This document shows, one piece after another, positions 5,436 through 8,551 of a DNA stretch of 8,551 nucleotides. This DNA comes from Spartobacteria bacterium. GTDB taxonomy: Bacteria; Verrucomicrobiota; Verrucomicrobiia; Chthoniobacterales; Chthoniobacteraceae. The notes beneath the pieces were generated by a model. The model searched no databases. It had not been told where the DNA came from and saw nothing but the letters and a program-made list of their open reading frames with translations. Made by a program: the position numbers and the translations under genes. Each line of letters opens with the position of its first letter. Within the stretch, counting starts at the first letter, position 1. The stretch covers positions 1 to 8,551 of the forward strand of contig JANXZI010000482.1 of the NCBI GenBank assembly GCA_025355595.1, given 5' to 3'.

Positions 5436-7529
5436 TCATTTCAATTTACTTGCCGGAATCAGTTGAATTGCATCGAGAATCAAAAAGCCGACGGTGCCAG
5501 TATTGGAGAGCGTGATGGTCGTATCGCCCTCGGTGCTGAGTTCTGCGGTGCCGATAATCCTGAACGGCTGACCGTCGGGCAGCGCGCGGGTTTGGTCCGC
5601 CGTGATCTCGGTTTTGAAGACACCGCTTTGAATCACGACCGGGACATTCTTCGCCCTTGTCTCGTGCGCGGAGTAGGCCATGCGCACCTCGTAGCGGCCT
5701 GATTTTGGCGCTTTGAAATGAAACGTGGCGCTGGACTGGCCGTCGCCGCGTTTGTCGTCGTGCAGATAGCCGGAGCCGATGTGCGGCTTGAAGTTTGCCG
5801 AGCGGGTCCATGGGCCTTTGAGCACTGCCTGCGCGTCATCGAGCACGATGCCCGGCAGCATTTTCGGATCGATGCCGATCGGTGTGGCGGGTTCCGGCGG
5901 CAGAGCGGCCAGCGTGGGGAGTTCCAGCACCTGCTTTTGCGCGAGCAGGCGCTCGCGCAAGGCCGGATACGGCAGCTTTTGCACCGTCACGTTTTGTTTG
6001 GCGCTCAAGGCCGCGGCGATGCCGGCGCTCTGGCCGAGGATCATCCACGTCGGCTCGACACGGATCGAGGAGATGCCCACATGCGTGCAGGACAGCGCGA
6101 CAGGCACGAGCAGGTTGTCGCACTCCGACGCTTTCGGGAGGATTGCCCGATACGGGATATGGTACGGATAGCCATGCTTCCGGCCCGCCATGCGCACCGG
6201 CATGATCGTGCCTTCAGCAATGACGCTCTCCTTTGTGCCGACCCGCTGGCAGTCGTGCGAGTCAATGGGGAACGATGAGACGACGATGGGATCATCCTTC
6301 CGCGGCTCATTCATGATGTCCTTCTGCGACACGACATACTCGCCGAGCATGCGACGTCCCTCGCGCACATAGAGCTGCGGCGACCAGTGATCGGAAGCAG
6401 CGAATTCATCGCGGCAAAGACCGAGCGCGGCGGTTTGCCGCCGCAGCGTCTCCGGCACCGCGGGATCGGTCGTGAGAAAGTGGTAAAGTTCCAGCGTGTA
6501 TTGCCGGTGCGCTTCCCAGATCTTCGCGCGCCCTGCCTCATCCGCCTCGCTCCAGCCATTGCAGGCACCGACGAGGCCCATCGAGAATTGTTTTCCGATG
6601 CCGTTGTTCGCATCAAATTTGTTTCCCGGCAGCGGATACAGATCCCACAGCGGGGCGTGCTTGGCGGAGGCAAAGTGATGGCGCACGACTTCAAATCGCG
6701 CCGGATCGTAATGGGCCGGTTTTGGAAAGGGCACGCGGTTGGCCGCGTCCTTTGTCACGCAGAGCCGAAAGCTATAGACCATCACGTTTTTGTCGCCGTC
6801 CTCCTCCGCCCCAGCATCCGTCGTCGTGATGAGCGGCAGCGGCTTGCCGTCGGCATCGAGGCCCGAGATCGCCATCCTCGGTTTCGGAAAGTGCTTCCCA
6901 GCCAGCGATTCGCCGAACTCCTTCCGTCCCTCACGGCCAATCGTCCAGCTCACCCCTGCCGCCGCCATCAAGTCGCCTTCATACGTCGCATCCACGAACA
7001 CTTTGGCCGCGAACGCGCCTCTGCCCGTTTCGATCTGGGTGATGTGTGCACCGTCTTTGCTCACGCGTTTCAAAACACGTTTCGTCAGCACCTTCACGCC
7101 GGCTTCATCGAGCATCTCCTTCGTGATTTTCGCCGCCACATGCGGCTCGTAGGTCCAGTGCGCGTTGTCCTTCACGCTCACCTTGTAGGGCAGCGTCACG
7201 CCGCGCTGCTGATAGTCCTTCTCGATGCGTGAGTGCCATTCATCAAAGAGCCCCAGCACCGTGCTGCGCACCGTTTGATTCGAGTCGCTGAAACACAGCC
7301 CACCGGTATTCACACCGCCGACGTGTTCCGATGGCTCCAGCAGAATGACCGACGCCCCTTCGCGCGCCGCAGCGATCGCCGCGCAGAACCCGCCTGGCGT
7401 GGCGCCATACACGATGACGTCCGCGGATGGCGGCTGCGCGTTGGTCGCAGGCTGCGCGGCCAGTGGCGCGAGGATCAGGGCGGCGAGAAATGTGAGCGCA
7501 TGCTTCATGAATGGCCGTCTTGTTTTCAT
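5436..7529 (-). CDS. Secreted FAD-dependent oxidoreductase with C-terminal golvesin-like domain
   Basis: The 697-residue protein begins with a Sec signal peptide: basic start, hydrophobic core at about 10-25, probable cleavage near residues 25-31. The FAD_oxidored domain (PF12831-like) follows at about 36-535. It shows the dinucleotide-binding strand VIVYGATPGG (38-47), the acidic end of the second strand in LLEP (63-66) and GGVNTGG (71-77), and it closes with a GQSAGIAAALSA helix. Residues from about 557 to 692 form a separate beta-rich domain with SGRYEVRMAYSA and the ending FLILDAIQLIP, like the golvesin/xanthan-lyase-associated C-terminal domain thought to bind carbohydrate. Such proteins are numerous in Verrucomicrobia and Planctomycetes, and their substrates are mostly unknown; sugar or polymer oxidation is a guess. 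ATG at 7529 is preferred because a purine-rich GAAGAAAT precedes it and it overlaps the small upstream ORF by ATGA. ATG at 7508 also leaves a usable signal peptide. The gene appears intact. Confidence 0.92.
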   Translation of the reverse strand: MKTRRPFMKHALTFLAALILAPLAAQPATNAQPPSADVIVYGATPGGFCAAIAAAREGASVILLEPSEHVGGVNTGGLCFSDSNQTVRSTVLGLFDEWHSRIEKDYQQRGVTLPYKVSVKDNAHWTYEPHVAAKITKEMLDEAGVKVLTKRVLKRVSKDGAHITQIETGRGAFAAKVFVDATYEGDLMAAAGVSWTIGREGRKEFGESLAGKHFPKPRMAISGLDADGKPLPLITTTDAGAEEDGDKNVMVYSFRLCVTKDAANRVPFPKPAHYDPARFEVVRHHFASAKHAPLWDLYPLPGNKFDANNGIGKQFSMGLVGACNGWSEADEAGRAKIWEAHRQYTLELYHFLTTDPAVPETLRRQTAALGLCRDEFAASDHWSPQLYVREGRRMLGEYVVSQKDIMNEPRKDDPIVVSSFPIDSHDCQRVGTKESVIAEGTIMPVRMAGRKHGYPYHIPYRAILPKASECDNLLVPVALSCTHVGISSIRVEPTWMILGQSAGIAAALSAKQNVTVQKLPYPALRERLLAQKQVLELPTLAALPPEPATPIGIDPKMLPGIVLDDAQAVLKGPWTRSANFKPHIGSGYLHDDKRGDGQSSATFHFKAPKSGRYEVRMAYSAHETRAKNVPVVIQSGVFKTEITADQTRALPDGQPFRIIGTAELSTEGDTTITLSNTGTVGFLILDAIQLIPASKLK

Positions 7530-7612
7530 TTCGATTTCTTCATAGCGTGTTTGCGCGCCTCTGCGCGGATCGAATCGAACCGCGAAGTGGAAGCGTCAGG
7601 GGTGTTTGCCAT
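7526..7612 (-). CDS. Possible 28-residue ORF resembling the DUF58 N-terminus
   Basis: An ATG at 7612, 15 bases after the beta-helix stop, opens a 28-codon frame whose TGA overlaps the oxidoreductase ATG as ATGA. The peptide starts MANTPDASTSRFDSIR. The DUF58 protein starts MANAPGKSTSLLDSIR. Over the first 20 codons 13 residues and 45 of 60 bases are identical, including an exact 14-base run. This is too much for chance between two start sites. The stretch may be the remnant of a duplicated DUF58 gene start, or a small translated leader that couples translation to the oxidoreductase. Three of the codon differences are silent and seven change residues, so purifying selection is not evident. No Shine-Dalgarno is clear. 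Translation is unproven. Confidence 0.45.
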   Translation of the reverse strand: MANTPDASTSRFDSIRAEARKHAMKKSK

Positions 7613-7627
7613 GTCCGGTTCCGCCCA

Positions 7628-8551
7628 TTACTTCGCAGACCGTTTTGCCTGCCAGCCATCCACGGCGAATTCACCGTGAACGCCGCACTCGAATTGCAGC
7701 GCTTTTTCGGGGCCGACGGCTTTGCCGCCGCCATTGTTTTCGTATCGTTCGGTGTCGGAGACGTTGGTCAGCGTGTTGTTCCGGATCACCGCGCCGTAGC
7801 TTTCCTTGCATCGCAGCAGCGGGCGCGCTTGCCCCTCGCACTCGATGCGGTTGCCCTCGATCGTGATCGTCTTGAAGTCGCAGCCGGGGTTGAATCCGAA
7901 CAGCCCATCCATGCGCGGCGTGACGGTGGTACGCGTGATGATGTGGTTGTCGCGAATTTCCAAATGGTTGAAGACCTCATTGATCCAGATGACGCCGCGA
8001 CCGGGGTTGCTCACGAGGTTGTCGTGGAAACTCGCGGGGCCATTGGCCGCGGCCTTGCCAAACCCGGAGATGAGATTCCCGCCGTCCTTCTTCACATCGA
8101 AGTCAAAAAGGTTGTGGCTGATCTCGACGCCGTTGCGCACGAACTCGATGGCATAGCCGCTGCGCATCCAGTTGTGGTGGAGATGGAAGGTGCAGCCACT
8201 CATCGGAACTGGCCCGCCGGCGCTCTTGGGGATCGAGATGGTGCCGGCGCAGACGTTGTGATCGATCTCCATGTCCTCATCGTTCTCGAAGGGGAACTCG
8301 ATCGAAAAATCGACCCCGATGGTGTTGTGGTGGATGTGGCAGCGCTTGCCTTGACGGCCCTTGATGCCATAGAACTCTCCGTCCGCGCCCTGCCTGGTGC
8401 GGGTGAAGCGGTTGTGGGCGATCTCGGAGTCGGCCATCCAGATCGAGAAGATCGCCCCGCCGGTGATGCCGCCCTTCAGCCCACGCTCGCCCCGTTCCCA
8501 GCGGCCGCCGGCATCGATGAAGTCGCAGTCGTGGATTTTGGCGCCCTTCAG
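7628..8551 (-). CDS. Right-handed parallel beta-helix protein, partial (start outside window)
   Basis: The frame is open to the right edge, so 307 C-terminal residues are visible and the start is missing. It is built from irregular repeats of about 20-30 residues, each ending in a strand of the form hydrophobic-x-(H/D/x)-N-x-hydrophobic: IAHNRF, IHHNTI, IDHNVC, LHHNWM, ISHNLF, FHDNLV, IRDNHI, IEGNRI and IRNNTL. Such an asparagine ladder is the mark of a right-handed parallel beta-helix (PF13229/NosD-like), used by polysaccharide lyases, glycosidases and surface proteins. No catalytic set can be named from this part. The last 30 residues leave the repeat pattern and may cap the helix. Secretion is expected but the N-terminus is not visible. 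It lies on the same strand as the oxidoreductase, with under 100 bases between them, suggesting one transcript and possibly a shared polysaccharide-related role; that link is inference. Confidence 0.88.
   Translation of the reverse strand: MKGAKIHDCDFIDAGGRWERGERGLKGGITGGAIFSIWMADSEIAHNRFTRTRQGADGEFYGIKGRQGKRCHIHHNTIGVDFSIEFPFENDEDMEIDHNVCAGTISIPKSAGGPVPMSGCTFHLHHNWMRSGYAIEFVRNGVEISHNLFDFDVKKDGGNLISGFGKAAANGPASFHDNLVSNPGRGVIWINEVFNHLEIRDNHIITRTTVTPRMDGLFGFNPGCDFKTITIEGNRIECEGQARPLLRCKESYGAVIRNNTLTNVSDTERYENNGGGKAVGPEKALQFECGVHGEFAVDGWQAKRSAK

Noticed and set aside
6387..7232. 281-codon plus-strand frame opposite the oxidoreductase
   Set aside because: It lies fully within a well-supported FAD oxidoreductase gene and shows no domain of its own.
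7540..7575. GC-rich hairpin CGCGC-AGAG-GCGCG as an intrinsic terminator after the beta-helix gene
   Set aside because: The stem is only five base pairs and no T-run follows in the direction of transcription; it lies within the small ORF.

Overview
The window is GC-rich, has no convincing Shine-Dalgarno sequences ahead of most genes, and carries families common in Verrucomicrobia and Planctomycetes: a secreted FAD oxidoreductase with a golvesin-type C-terminal domain, a beta-helix protein, and GCCCTGAAAGGGC-type palindromic repeats. A PVC-group bacterium, perhaps a verrucomicrobium, is the best guess. This rests on gene content and style only.

Left third (1-3040, + strand): a restriction-modification region with an unusual build. 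The N-terminal nuclease part of a type ISP / IIG-like restriction-modification protein (2-670) stops abruptly just after its conserved NNIARE motif. A compact type II-like pair follows: a beta-class DNA methyltransferase (699-1646) and a probable restriction endonuclease (1643-2593), joined by an ATGA overlap. After them comes the C-terminal end of the same type ISP family (2624-3040), including its typical VSVETMKIV ending. The methyltransferase and target-recognition middle of the large protein is missing, and an independent two-gene R-M cassette sits in its place.

Middle (3037-3430): two repeat structures lie back to back between convergent gene sets. The first is an approximately 100-bp element with perfect 16-bp inverted arms that overlaps the stop codon of the C-terminal fragment. 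The second is an approximately 296-bp nested palindrome with at least five matched arm pairs. Neither looks coding.

Right of that (3528-4277, - strand): a toxin-antitoxin-like pair, a UPF0175 protein and a DUF3368 PIN-domain protein. The PIN gene is broken by an apparent one-base deletion near 3713. R-M genes, R-M debris, repeats and this pair together look like a small, decaying defence or mobile island.

Right half (4366-8551, - strand): an ordinary-looking co-oriented gene run, in transcription order a beta-helix protein (open at the window edge), a possible 28-codon ORF, a secreted FAD-dependent oxidoreductase and a DUF58 protein. The 28-codon ORF is closely similar to the first 20 codons of the DUF58 gene about 2.1 kb downstream. 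This points to a partial duplication or the remnant of a second DUF58 gene. No rRNA, tRNA, CRISPR array or intact transposase gene was seen.
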